A DNA stretch of 64,000 bases, taken from contig NC_052672.1 in assembly GCF_016802725.1 (NCBI RefSeq), positions 8,647,685 to 8,711,684 on the forward strand, read 5' to 3'. This document shows, piece by piece, positions 23,790 to 36,457 of the stretch. The number at the start of each line of letters is the position of its first letter. Within the stretch, counting starts at the first letter, position 1. The stretch comes from Solenopsis invicta (taxonomy: Eukaryota > Arthropoda > Insecta > Hymenoptera > Formicidae). The notes beneath the pieces are model-generated. The model did not search any database. It had not been told where the DNA came from and worked only from the letters and a program-made list of their open reading frames with translations. Made by a program: the position numbers and the translations under genes.

Positions 23790-24628
23790 CTGCGAACAAG
23801 AGGAAAGTCCCGGCGAATTCTGACGGTCTCTGACTGTTTTACTGCGCAATCTAGAGACGCGATTTACGACGGCATCGTCACGACGTTAATACTCCCGCGG
23901 CGAGAGTTAAAACGGCAGTCTGACAAATGTGCAACGCGACGTAAAGCTGAAATCTTTTCATCGATTTTATGCGATGCGGTTGCAAATATAAGATATCTGA
24001 GCCAAATAAGACCTACTTTTGAATATGTACATCACGTAAAAGTGAGCTTTACGCTTATCCTCTGAGTATGCTTAAAAATGCTACATAAGAAATAAATAAG
24101 AAGGACTTGAGGAACTGGCAACAAAAATCTTTAGTACAACAAAAACTTATGATGAAATGAATATGCGAGGTGATTTTACAAAAGTTTGCAGCAAATTTAA
24201 GTATCGCAATTTTTTGGGAAAGGTATATTTTTTAGACACAACATATTCAATAAATAAAGCCCACTTATATGGCCATTGATATGACTATCATTATTTACTT
24301 ATTATCTGTGAAATTCGTATTAAAGGATAACGATTCTCAATATTTTGAAATTTTGAGAAACTAAGATTGCTCTCAAATAGCTAAAAATTTCCAAAGATTA
24401 AAAAATTGTACCATTTTTTACATACGTTAGGTGGTAATTTAAATTTTTACAATCAAAAAAACTCTGTATAGTCAAAACGTTTGAGATTTGATATTATTTA
24501 ATTTATATTATGAAAACTGAAAATACTTACATAAATAATATAAATTACTTTGCTCGTTATTAGCCGTTAACTTTCACTTGATTACGTTTAGTTCCGTTAT
24601 ATTTCCAATTTATTTTTTATTCGGGTTT

Positions 24629-24809
24629 ATATTCATAAACATACTATAATAAAAGCTCGATGTCAAAGTTAAAAAATATCTTTTGTTTATTTATAAATAT
24701 TCCATATGAGATATATTTCATTTTAGTGATTGAAATAAAATTGTTATTCTCACCTAGTTTGTTTCAATATCTCTAAAAATACAATTTTAAAAAAATAAAT
24801 AAATTGGAC
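24629..24809 (+). repeat. Dispersed repeat family C, copy 2
   Basis: It is the counterpart of 6980-7165 in the same orientation (see that entry for the shared blocks). Divergence is substantial, so both are old copies. Confidence 0.5.
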
Positions 24810-26111
24810 CTTATTTGGCTTTGATACCTTACAAGCTGTAATGCCGAGAGATAATAGTTGTTGGACATGATCGGATGATCCCTGATGATAACTCGGATGG
24901 TTGAGAAAATTAATGCAGCGATAGATGTCCTCGACAATCAAGCGCTATTGACATTACAATTAAGCGGCTTAAGTGCCATAAGTACACGATCCGTAATTGA
25001 GTGAGTATATTGAGTCAGATCCATTATTACGTTCAAATCTGTATTCTCATTTACGGATTACAAAAAAAATGTGATTTTTTTTTCTTTTAGTGAAACGCGA
25101 TACAACTCTCGAATAGTCTACAAATATTATATTCAATAAATGTTGGTCAAACTATGGTGGTGTTCCCGTAGAAACATTTGGACCGGGATTGTATAACGGG
25201 ATACGTGACTGGTTGTCTGTCGGTGCAGATATGTATTGGGCGGACGTGACCTGATATACGGAGGCGCGTGTGCCCGTCGGACACGTTGACATGATTTTCT
25301 AGTAGACGCGATGGCAGTTTAATGGCCGTGGCAGTATTGTTGTGATAACGAGGGGAATTTGTTTTATAAAAGCCTCGAGGCCAGCCGAGATAATATTGTT
25401 CCTTCGTAAATGAAGTTTCCCAACGCGATCGAAGTTTCTTCGTGCCAAAATCGGGTTAAAACCCCATTCTGTTGAATTCTATTACAACCGAGAGGGCAGG
25501 GGGAGAGGGAGAGAGGAAGGGAGAGATTGCGTTACAAGATTTCCACGTGGAACGTAAATGGGACATCTTAGGAGTTTGTGATACCGCGCGCTAACGGTTA
25601 AGCTTCGCTAAACTATGTAGCTGAAAAGCTGCAACCGGGGGGGGAAGTCCCTCGTGCGCGGCACACATGCTGCTCGCGATTTTCATTGCGAGCCTCGTGG
25701 GCGCGCGTTATCCGAGACGCCGAGCGTATGTACGCTGCTATCGCGTTGGATATTCCAAGACGCGGGTGCTGCATCTTCCGAGATTACGGGTGTCACGGGT
25801 TCGCTGAAAGGGCAGGGATGATGCTGCATTTACATGTATTATGCAAAAGCAGGATGGAGACGCGCGTACTCCACCGCCGCCGATGCCTCGCTCAATTTCC
25901 CTCGCGATCCTCTGCTCCGTAAAAGTAATTCAGCGCGGGTCGTATTAGACAAACAGAATCAAGTGTGCCGATAAAAAAACATCATAGCGCAAGTAAACGA
26001 TGAAGCGACGAGACGGGATTTTTCATCTCGTAATTTTTCGAAAGTGTACGATGAGGCTGCGATCTTTCTTCCACGGTGTAACCGTTTGCGTCTGCAGCGA
26101 AACGAGAGACG

Positions 26112-26116
<5 letters not shown>

Positions 26117-26149
<33 letters not shown>
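26117..26149. repeat. (GA)n microsatellite
   Basis: An uninterrupted AG dinucleotide tract of about 33 bp. GA repeats are also binding sites for GAGA-factor-type proteins in insects, but nothing else points to a regulatory role here. Confidence 0.95.
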
Positions 26150-26153
<4 letters not shown>

Positions 26154-26768
26154 AGAATTAATTACTCAACTCCTGAATCATACGATTGGAGAGGCTTGGA
26201 ATGAATTCCCGCAATCCTAATTATCGGAGAATGTTCGAACGTTTGGGCGTGTACGAGATGTTCGCTCGCAATAAAGTGATCCCCCCCGAACACACATCGA
26301 AATTTGCTCGAATATATCTTCACAATATATCTGACCCTGACAGCCCGTTCGTCATCATTAACTTGGCGCGAGATTTCCGATCATTTCGCTATATTTATGA
26401 AGCAACCGATGTACAACCGAACGGAATGCCACCGATAATGATATCGCAATTATTGCGGGGCATTTATCACGACGCAACATGACCGATCAAAGTGCGACAA
26501 AATTGTCACATTTCGCTCACTCCGCCTGTGTTATATTAACGATATATGTTGTATATTTCATCACCCTCTTTAGCGGATATCGTGCAGCTACTTGACGGGA
26601 AAATACGCCCGCGAGAGATTAATTCGTTCGTATACGATCGAAAGTCGCGCCGCGAGCTCCCATCGGTGGCTTACTTCCTCCCTCACCGCAGCTTCCTCAT
26701 CAATCATGAAAATTGCGCGAGACAGCGATATCGCTTAACGCGACTGCATCAGATTACGGTTCTGGGAA

Positions 26769-26771
26769 CAC

Positions 26772-26803
<32 letters not shown>

Positions 26804-26852
26804 AAACGCACATACACGCACACACACGCACATACACGCACGCACGCACACA
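26769..26852. repeat. (CA)n compound microsatellite
   Basis: CA repeats with CG, AA and TA interruptions. The Thr-His and Cys-Val open frames across it are artefacts. Confidence 0.95.
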
Positions 26853-28387
26853 AGATGGGATAATATCTCCTAAACGAAAGTGCGTGTAATGTACGGCACG
26901 ACATTGCTTTAAGGCTTTGATGGAACGATGTAACAAAGAGCATACACAGAGCACACTTGCGTACAGAGAATGACAAATTGCAGGTTTCGTGCGCAGTTCG
27001 ACATACCGCTTCATTATACAGATGCTGCCCTGAATATTCCATGTAATGTCATGCCGTTATTCGCGAACATTAGCATAATCGTCGCATCTCGCGGAGATGG
27101 AGCTATCAGATTGGAATTCTCGGTGTAACGAAACGTCGTTACAACTGACTTAGGATCCAGAAACTTTGACACTTCGAATAACAATAACATGTCAAGTTAT
27201 CGTGCAAATACGACGAATATTATTCCCGCGACTTCGCGACCTCAACGTGGGAATGTAAATTACTAAGTCCGCGACGATGGATGTGAGGATTTATGAATAT
27301 ATAACCGCGAGAATATATAGGTCTAAGAGATCCGCAGATTTATGGATATATTCTGGGGTCTACTTGATCAGTGGGAGGATATTCGTTTGCACAGAGCGGA
27401 ATATGCATGATAGGCAGTCGGCAGTAATGTTAATATGCCAGACGGTGTGCGCACGCGACACAAACTTCCCTCTAGAGGCCGTAGAGCCCCTCTAACCGCG
27501 GATTGTAATCCGCTTCTCCTGGAAGCTCACCAAGTATTCGAACAATTTAGAGAACAATAGTAAATCTATTCGCACTCGATATTGCAAATGGACAATCGAT
27601 CCCTCCTTTTGGGATGTTAAATCGAATATTCGGAAGATCCCAGAGTGGGATTCCCTAGCTGAGAATCCCCGAATCCCAACGGTAAACTAGACTTCGGTAA
27701 ATTCGTCTTGACGATCGATGATCCGGCTTTCGACAACTCGCGAGTACCTCTTGTAACTAATGGAACGAAGTCTCACCAATCAAGAACATTCAGAACGATG
27801 CTTTGCGAACCAGGACAGTTAAACAGAGTTACGTCGAGTATCTTGAGACAAGTTTTCATTTACTTTCATTAAAGAACTCTCGCCAATCGGCGCGCTGCGC
27901 GTCATCGATGTGCAACATTGTTATCGCCTTTAATTTTCCTCGCATCACGCCAGAGACACAAGTTAATTTACATCGTTGCACTCGTTAAGCGCTCGTTGTT
28001 ATCGGCATACTGAATTACACTTCTACAATCAGACTTTGTGCTTATTGTTCGTCGTGTTTTATCGTCGTTGCGGCATTAATATCTTGATTCAGTCGTGCGT
28101 ATCCGCAAATTAAAGATAGCTTTAAATCAACATCTCTCGGAAACACAGAACGTGGTGCGCGTTTATTAGCGTTTTTAATTTTCCAGAAAAGTAACAAGAG
28201 AGAAAACCGAGTTATTTTTGTTTTTTTTTTTTCAAGAAAAAAATGAAAAAAACGACTGTGATAATGAAGTACTAACGTGCTTAATTTTCCGGAAAATTAA
28301 AATTGAAGAAAGAGTTTCTTCATTTCCTCTGAAAAATACGAAAAAATTATAACTGTGATCAAATAACAGCAACTTTAATTATGAATT

Positions 28388-28698
28388 CCCGAGTCGAAAT
28401 TTTACTTTTACTTTCGACCTCAATTAAATCTTTTACTCTTACTTTCAACTTCAGTTAAATCTTTTACTACTTTTTCAGTTAAATCTATTTTGATATTTAA
28501 AATACTCAAATAAACCTCTTTCGAACCTACTGATTATAAGAGGGTTTTGTGGAGAATTTCAAGAGGTTTAATGAAAACCTCTTTTTAACCTCAAAGTAGA
28601 AAATTTTCTGGTAGCTACTAATTTCAGATAGGAGCCCACAAGATTGGAGCTTGAAAGGTCCGATTAAGGTCGAAAGTAAAAGTAAATTTCGACTTGGG
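28388..28698. mobile_element. TIR element (MITE-like), 311 bp
   Basis: The left end CCCGAGTCGAAATTTTACTT, continuing TTACTTTCGACCT, is an almost exact inverted repeat of the right end AGGTCGAAAGTAAAAGTAAA, continuing TTTCGACTTGGG. Inner sequence includes a degenerate tandem of the left end (TCTTTTACTCTTACTTTCAAC). It is non-coding. Confidence 0.7.
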
Positions 28699-31600
28699 TT
28701 ACTGAAGCTCTTAAATATGAAAGAAATCTTGAAACGTACGGCCTCTATTGATGTAGAAGACAACAAAAGTAGCATTATCTTGAAAAAGAAGACAGTATAG
28801 TAGTAGAAAGTACAGTAAAGAAAAAAAATTTTCCCCGCAATTTCCGAGAATTTTTCCGAGTTAAAGAACACTATGCGCAATTTTAAGATATGCGATTTGT
28901 CCAATTCGGTAGAATCGAGGTCGGCATGTTTCTGACATGGTAAACGCCAATGCAATCGAATGTTTCCGGGATTGAATTACCATGGACGCAGAAATACGTA
29001 TTGGCAAACGGGTGATTCCCATCTGAAAGTAATTGCTCGAGGCTCACGAACGCGAAACGTATGTCCGTGTAACGTCCAGTGAACATGCATTCCCGTCTCT
29101 GTACACGTAGAAGCAAAAATCTTCTGTTTTACACGCAACAAAAACATTTTAATATATATATTTTTTTTTTACAATTGCGTCCAAACAAATCTCGGAATTA
29201 TTTCGCCGCGTATGTACACGAGAGCGATTAATTGACGCGATAAAAAAAAATAGTGTCAATATCGGAAAGCAAAATTTTACACACGGAACAAATGGATGAA
29301 TAACTATAGCGAGTCTGTAAAAACCTCAGCCAGTATGCGACGAGTTTATCGCTTCTGTGAACTCCGTTGTTGAATCGCGTTTTGGACATTTCGCGTCGTG
29401 CCATGTAGTTCTTTGTGCCGGTAAATCCAATACCATATATGCGATTGACATACGCGAAACGGCATATCCTACGTGCCGATAAAGGTCGATTTCAGACACA
29501 ATGCGTTATTCGCCCAAAAAAAGAAAAAGTTTTTCGAAATCGTGCCGCATAAATAATAAAACGCGCGCATCAATGCAACAAAATCATAAAAAAAAAAAAA
29601 TGTTGCCACGCAAATGCGGTATATTTATATTCGTTATCAAAAATCTCTCTCTATGGAATTGTGAGCTTATATCTAAATAAATGAAAGATGATCCGATATA
29701 AATTTTCTCGTTTTAATCTAGGTTTTATTATACATGGATTGTTTGAAAAAAAAGAGAGAGAATGAGGGAGAAATACAATTCTGCGAATGTGAATATACAG
29801 ATAACTGAGGAAAAGAATTATTTGCATGATTTTGTTGTGCCATCTCTTATAATGTCATCGGAAAAATTTTATTTAGACGCGTATATTTCAAATGTATTAT
29901 TATGTGTGCTACAATAATTTTATTTAAGTCTGGTGAGCCCTTTCGAAGAAAGAATACTTAAAAATGCTTCGGGTCCGACATCGCTCTTCCTCTCATTTTG
30001 TTTTCACGCAATCTTGAGCCACTTTCTGTTTCACGCAAATTTGCAAACAACGACACATCTTTTTTACAAGATTTTTTTTTATAATAGCATAATTTTCTAA
30101 TTTTTTCATTTTTTTTAAGCATCAAAACAACGTTTACGCTTGTTACTATCAAAATGAAATAACTTGTCAGGGTGGAACAAAATTTTTCCGATAACATTAT
30201 AAAAATATGCATGTACTTCAAGGTTTTCTTGTTATTTTATTCGACTGTATATTTAGTTCGAGTTATGCAAAGTTGAACTATAGCATGGGCTACGTAGGAT
30301 TTTGCTGACGTAGCCACTTGAACTTACTGATGCCTTTCAACAAGCCTAATACTGTTTGTTTTGCGAAGTTTTCAGTTGAAGTGATTACTAGGTAACTGTG
30401 GTTCTACTGCTAATATATAATTAACATTGCATTATAAATTTTCAGCATATTTGCATACCATTTGCAATATTTTTTTATTGTCACGAATAATATATAATTT
30501 TATGATAAAACACTGTTTCTTTTAACAATACCAATTTTTTAAATCTATTTTTATATGAGGGGAGCCACGCTACTATTTTTGTTCTCTTCTTTCCATTTGA
30601 TGTTGTAGTCATATTTTTGCGGTGTTATATTTTTATAAAAAATATTCAAAATAATAAATGTTTTATAACTTTCAGTAATTGAACAGTACATTGATAAATA
30701 CACTGCAATGTTGTATTTTCATTTAAAAATATTGGTTATTAACAAAGTTATACTAAAATGTACATGGGATAGGAGATCGTTATACCACCTTTTGCTGTAT
30801 TATCCACCAACGATATCCATTAAATTGCAACGAAATAATCGACCTGCGAAAATCAAGCAATTTCAGAGCGTTCTGCTATAACAAATGATAAATTGCTTCA
30901 TGTTCGCGGGTACTTCTCCTTTGTATAACGAAATTATGAAGTATACATGGCCATCTGAAACGAGGCCAGCTACGAAACATACGTTATCCGCGCCCAAACA
31001 CGATGAGAAGCATCCGTACCGGGGCAGAGAACCATTCGAGAGTCAATTTATAACAAACACACGCAGTGCAGTAAATCCTCTCGTTTATTTTGCATTCTTC
31101 TATAAATGATAAATAAGCCGACATAAATGCGTCTGGCAGTTTAATGGATGCTACAAGATTTTGGTACTTTCACAGCGCGCTTTGGAATATAAAACGAATG
31201 GAAATATCGACGGTTTATGACTTACTGAATATGCACTCTTTCAGGGCCGCCGATCGAGCGTTTTTGCGCAAAAAATCATTCGACACCCCTTTGAAAGAAC
31301 CTAACATTATCGAGGAATAAACACGATATTTTTAAACTAACCCTTGCGATGCGCAGCCATAGATATTCCGTGTCCGATCAATAACTATCCATGAAAGTTT
31401 CTCGAAATCGAAGAGTCCCCAAACTTTTTTCACAGTAGCATTTTAATTCTAAAATCGGTAACAGGATTTTCTAAACTCTAAAAAAAATTTCCTAAAGATA
31501 AATTAGTAGCAAAAAAGTAGTCGAGCACTCGATACTCATTGCTGTACGATATCTTTTTTTACATTATATAAGATTTAATCCCAATTTCTGTAAACTTTTT

Positions 31601-31929
31601 TTTTAACTTATAATTCACATTTCTTCTCTTTATAAAAAAAATTTGTATGTTGCTCTACGGCACTGCTGATTCAATTCCTAAGAATCTGAAGCTGAAGCTG
31701 AATTACCATAAGGGTCCACTGAAAGATACGAGTGAATTTATGATCGTATACATAGAATCAATGTAGAAGCAAGAAGGTTTACGTCTACGTGACCCGCGTA
31801 GCGTACGGAAAATACGATATCCCTCGCATAGGCTCGTGCCAGTAACATCACGTTACTGCTTCCTTATACCAGACATTGTATACGCGTCTATTTAGTAGGT
31901 TGTAAACTTCATTGAAAGAGATAAGAAAT

Positions 31930-31997
31930 ATTTCATGCCTAACAAATTGAACGAAGTTTACGACGTACATACATTTCATGCCTAACAAATTGAACGA
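31930..31997 (+). repeat. 25-bp direct repeat, period 43
   Basis: ATTTCATGCCTAACAAATTG plus AACGA occurs at 31930-31954 and again at 31973-31997 without mismatch, separated by 18 bp. It is a recent local duplication. Confidence 0.9.
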
Positions 31998-32889
31998 CAG
32001 GGTCTCTTCTTAAAGCGAGCACGTTATTAAAAGCTTGGCATTTACCTTTAATTGTAACAATGCGTAATACACTTCAGGACATTTAGTACACATGGTGTTT
32101 AACCGGCCCAAGTCTACATCAGTGAGTAGGTTTACGGTGGTTATTACATCGGGGTCTCACGAGTTTGCAAATCTCCTTTAACGGCGGTTTAACATACCGA
32201 GTTTGCCTGCCCGGCAATGCGCTATAGCTGGATAACGCTCGCCGTTATTTTGGTAATTAAATGGAAAATAATCAGAATCTCGGCGCCGCCACACGAATAT
32301 ATCGGGAAATTTAATTTCCATCCCGCTATACAACTGCGGTATTTGTGTTCCGCAGAATGCATTACCTAATTTACGTGCCACGAAGAAACTTCGCGATTTA
32401 TTTAATTTAATTAAATACACAACGCTGACGATACGCTGCCCAGAATTATATTGAATTTCTAAAATGTGAGGCAAACACTCAGTTGAACCGTAATAATTTT
32501 TAAATTTCTAATTTAATTCCGTTAATTACCTGGTACCGTCTAAATTTGATCAAGCAATGCGTTCAATTAGTGTCTTAAATAGTTAGAATAAAAATTGTTA
32601 TCTAAATGAAAATCGTTAATTTACTCCAATCCGATTATCCAACAGTCGCAAAACATCGTTAATGCAAGCCATTTCTGGAACATCGTAATCACTCGACGTC
32701 ATATAGAATGTAGTCTGACATACAGGGAGCTGTTCACGCGTTTGCGCAGATTATGTGCATTATGCTAATCTCCGACGATGCAAGTTGAGTGTTCCAACAA
32801 CTGTACTGACGTTCTCTATGTAGCTTGTTTCGTGTGGAATAGGGGAGTTCAGACAGGGACAAGAATGAGCGCGGCATGAACGCACTTAC

Positions 32890-33077
32890 CTGGAGTGGGC
32901 TTGGATCGACTATAGCGCAGCTTTGTCTGTGTTGTTGCTGAAATTTCGGTTGATACGGCTCGAGCATTCGAATCTTGCCCCATCGATTGAAAAACAGAGC
33001 GATGGCAGCTACCCACAGAACCAAGACAAGAACGACGATCAGGACCTCCTCGGCTCGCACCACTATCGTACCCGTTC
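32890..33077 (-). CDS. Transmembrane exon of the FNDC4/5-like membrane protein
   Basis: The 188-nt exon lies between acceptor GGGATTGCAG and donor CAG|GTAAGTGC. It starts with two bases that complete a Gly codon and ends in phase 0. It encodes TGTIVV-RAEEVL, a helix of about 19 residues (VLIVVLVLVLWVAAIALFF), then a basic stop-transfer stretch (NRWGKIR) and MLEPYQPKF. The stretch from EVLI to EP aligns without gaps with the FNDC4/FNDC5 membrane segment, sharing EVLI, the Trp, IALF and the EP pair at the same spacing. That gives an N-out, C-in topology. The exon after it continues as the cytoplasmic tail. Confidence 0.75.
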
Positions 33078-33281
33078 CTGCAATCCCTGATTAAATCCAT
33101 TCTCATTTCTTACCATTCTATGTACTAAATGTACAAAAACTGTGCAAATAACATGGAAATTATAAGTTAAGAAAGAAATTTAAGTAATAATTGAGATAAG
33201 GCTGTGATACAAATCACGGTATTATACATACATATACATATCTATGTATAACACAATTCAAATCTAGAGAAACCCAAATAA

Positions 33282-33369
33282 TAATCGATTATATTTATTT
33301 TCATAATCGATTAAATAAGAATCAATTTATATTATATTTATCGATTACATTTATCTTAATAATCGATTA
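33282..33369. promoter_or_regulatory. Cluster of TAATCGATTA palindromes
   Basis: Exact TAATCGATTA occurs at 33282, 33304 and 33360, and a one-mismatch copy TTATCGATTA at 33339, all within 88 bp of intron about 200 bp upstream of the transmembrane exon. TAAT-NN-ATTA is the palindromic (P2) site bound by dimers of paired-class homeodomains. This could be an enhancer or a chance product of a local repeat. Confidence 0.35.
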
Positions 33370-34395
33370 AATTAATAGATTTAAATTTATCTTAAGTACG
33401 GCCTATATTAAGACATTACTTAAGATAGTTTTGAAATAAGAATCAATTATGAATACCGGCCTTAGACTCATTTGTGCTAATGTATATAAACTTTAATCTC
33501 GGTTTAATTTTTAATTTTTTTTTGTTATAAGAATATAAAAAAAGATAAAAAGCAAGTTAATATACATTGATGTAAATCAGCTTTAACCAGTTTAACTACC
33601 TAGGTATCTGATAATATTTATCGCAACAATAATGTTGAGTCAACGTTTCGAAAGATGCTTCTTAGCATTAGTATTATTAAAATTATTATTGAATATTGTG
33701 ATTAGACAGACGCATGTTTCGCCCATGCTGTTTAGCTTCTTATTTTCTACTTTTTGCAAATATATTGCATTAAAAACCTTCTATTAATGCACATTTTTAC
33801 AAATTGGCATTCGTTAACTTCGCGACGGTCGCTCACAAAATTAGCGCAGCAAGAGAATCAATCGGCACTGCGGGAAAGTGAGAACAATTGGCAATGTAAA
33901 AGCAAAAGAGGCATGTAAAGACGACAATCATATTTTTGGAAGTTAAAATAAACTCCTCAAAATCTATTCGAACCTCAAGAAATATATGTGTTGACTTTGC
34001 ATGCTTTTTTTAGAAAGGATATATTGTATTTCTTCGTAATACTGGGAGTTGCTCATAGCATTCAATTGTTTAAGCTATTTTTACTTCTCTTACGTAGAAC
34101 TGTCAAATATTTACATTAATTAAACAATTGTACAATAATTTATTACATTAATTGAACAATTACTAAATTAAAAAGTTTACGCTCTCGCGAGAAAAAACTT
34201 CAAAAAAAAAATGAAAAGGCTTCAATACACTCCAAATTTAAAGTAGGATATATTACTATTCTCATTCAACTAAAAATTGCGTTTCAAAACCGAAAGTAAC
34301 GCAGTTTGAAGAATTGAAAAATGTTATATAACACCACATAAAGAATATTACTGAGCACTAAGATTTTGTTGTAAATCATTCATTGGCCGTACTGT

Positions 34396-34625
34396 ACACT
34401 GCGAAAAAAAATTCCTAAATTTTAATAAATATTTATCTCTATAGAGTACTAATAAAATATTTACGATACGTAAATATTTACTCTATAAGAAAAAAATGAT
34501 ATTTAAATTGAATTAACTGTTCTCGTAATAAACAAATGTATATTTACATTTAGTAAATATTTCATTAATCTTATACTGTTCAAATAAATATTTATTAAAC
34601 TTTAATAATTTTTCTTTCAGTATAG
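34396..34625. mobile_element. MITE family B, copy 2
   Basis: The left end (CACTGCGAAAAAAAATTCCT, then AAATTTTAATAAATATTTAT) inversely matches the right end (AAATAAATATTTATTAAAC, then TTTCTTTCAGTATA). Middle blocks ACTAATAAAATA and AAAAAATGATA match copy 1 at 13880-14091. Flanking TA is compatible with a Tc1/mariner-type target duplication. Confidence 0.65.
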
Positions 34626-36230
34626 TACCAGAAAGTTTGTGCATTGAGAGATTAGTATTGAAAGAGTGCACAGCATGGGTGAATGCTTCTATTAATATAG
34701 ATTAGCATTAGAGTTGAACCAACCATCACGATAATGACCTAATTACTCGTGTGTATCCTTTGATCTGTGAGCTAACTACGCGAACGTGCTTGGGTAACTG
34801 CAAGAGAGAAAATAAACTCAGGAAATATATCGCTCAGGGGTACAATTCGATGTTCAGTCATACGTAAACCTTTGTTGGCCGTCCTACAATGCCGTCTAAC
34901 GATGTTTCATAGTACATTCGCATGGCAAACGATCGAACTGATAAATTGATATCCGCCGTCCTACGCAGGTCGAATCGAATCCAAAGAGGGAACTTCACCT
35001 CGTAGGCTATCATAAAGAAAATCAAAAAAAAAAAAAAAATAGCTAGACAGTCTATTATACAAACGCTCGCATATACTCGCTCTTGACATCCGTACTGTAC
35101 ATGAAATATACGTACAATTCAAAAGAGACGACATTCCGTACGTAATTTATATCCGCTTTGAATCTCCTCTCTTTGTGCGGACTCTCCTCGAGCGACAAGA
35201 TTTTTCGTGCATTTTCTTTGCATATTTAAGGAAAGAAAATTTAATTAAAGTAATTGTACAAAATAAAACAAGTTATAGAGTTTCTATTATAACTCCTTTT
35301 TCCTCGTAGCAAGTTTAAACGGATCATAAGTGGTTCGTCACGAATTTCATTATAACTATGTCAAGTATGTAAAATTTTACTTTTCATATTCTCATTCCCG
35401 AAGAAAAATTATATAATACGATCGATCTTTCGTCGTCAACAACTTTTCATAACGTCTCTTGAGTATCGTTAAGTATAAATATGCCCGTTTACAGCCTCGT
35501 GCAAGATTAAAATAAATAGCGAATATACGTGCCTAAACTGTATCGGATTAACGGAAATCTAATGTTGTGAGTGAAAACCCAGGGATCGGAAAATTTGCTC
35601 GTTTCGCACGTTTTGTAATAATCGATTATTTACTCAATTAATAGCGTGTTACGTTTCCGTTCCCCGTGGAAATCGTTACTTTACCACGTCGATATAAATT
35701 TCACGAAGATCCCTTTGGGAATGTGAAATGATCCTCTCTCAGTTTCGTTGATTGATAAAGATAAAATCAAATCGACGTGCGGGGCGAAAGTTTGAAAGGT
35801 AAACGTTGGAAAACGCAGTTTTACCTCGCGGATCATTTCTTTTCGTCTGTCACGACAAACACAGGGAGAATCGTCTCAAAAATTCACGACACAAATAGTG
35901 TACGAAAAATCCCAGATCCATCCCCTGAGACTCTTCCGAATTGAAAACATTTGCGATCAATGTTACAGAGATCTCTTTCAGTCGCATCCTATTTCAGTTT
36001 CGGTTTCCTTTTCGTTATTTAAAATATCAAATGTTATCCAATATCGCAAAAAAGAAATCGATTAGATGAAAAATCATGCTAAACTTCAAGTTTACAGAAA
36101 ATCGTAGGAGAAAAACTAAGTAAGTCGGGATAAAATGTCAGTTGGGGAAAAAAGTCACTTTGATTACAAAGCTTTTCATTGATCAGTAGTTAGCTATTCT
36201 AATTGCGCATAAATGTACGCTAAGAAGCTG

Positions 36231-36457
36231 CATGAAAAAAACAATTTTACTGAAATTCAGATCTAAAAATAATTATGTCAAACCATTTAAAAAATTGTAA
36301 CAAATGTCCAACTTGATAGAAAATAAAAAAACTGCAGCAACATTATCATGCTTAGGCGTCCTACTTAATTATTTTGCTGATTCAACATAAAATTACTTTT
36401 TTATTTATATCTAGCTAAACTTTTAGATGCTGCAATAAAATTCTTCTTTTCCTGTGT
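36231..36457 (+). mobile_element. MITE family A, copy 1
   Basis: Ends are CAATTTTACTGAAATTCAGA on the left and GATGCTGCAATAAAATTCTT on the right. Internal marker sequences are AGATCTAAAAATAATTATGT, GCAACATTATCATGCTTAGG and ATCTAGCTAAACTTTTAGAT. The same markers recur at 44573, 44915, 52165 and 56825. It lies in the 4.7-kb intron and has no coding capacity. Confidence 0.7.

Larger units (their letters stand above)
23790..32889 (-). other. Intron (9.1 kb) of the membrane protein gene
   Basis: It is bounded by donor CAG|GTAAGTGC and acceptor TTCGCAG. It holds repeat C copy 2 (24629-24809), a GA tract (26117-26149), a CA tract (26769-26852), a TIR element (28388-28698) and a 25-bp direct repeat (31930-31997). 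GC pockets at 25200-26500 and 27000-28000 contain open frames without recognisable products. Confidence 0.6.

Noticed and set aside
23790..23849. ATG at 23849 as the start of a free-standing 331-residue protein
   Set aside because: The strong polypyrimidine acceptor at 23790 in phase with the exon at 32890 is a better explanation; the first 20 residues are likely intron.
26186..26482. 98-codon frame in a GC pocket
   Set aside because: Starts with TTG, has no recognisable motif or splice context.
30885..31109. Frame ending SAVNPLVYFAFFYK, similar to the NPxxY motif of receptor helix 7
   Set aside because: The residues before it are not hydrophobic, no other receptor segment is nearby, and the frame is short; treated as chance.
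34969..35000. GGTCGAATCGAATCC as a tRNA B box
   Set aside because: No A box or acceptor stem at the right distance.
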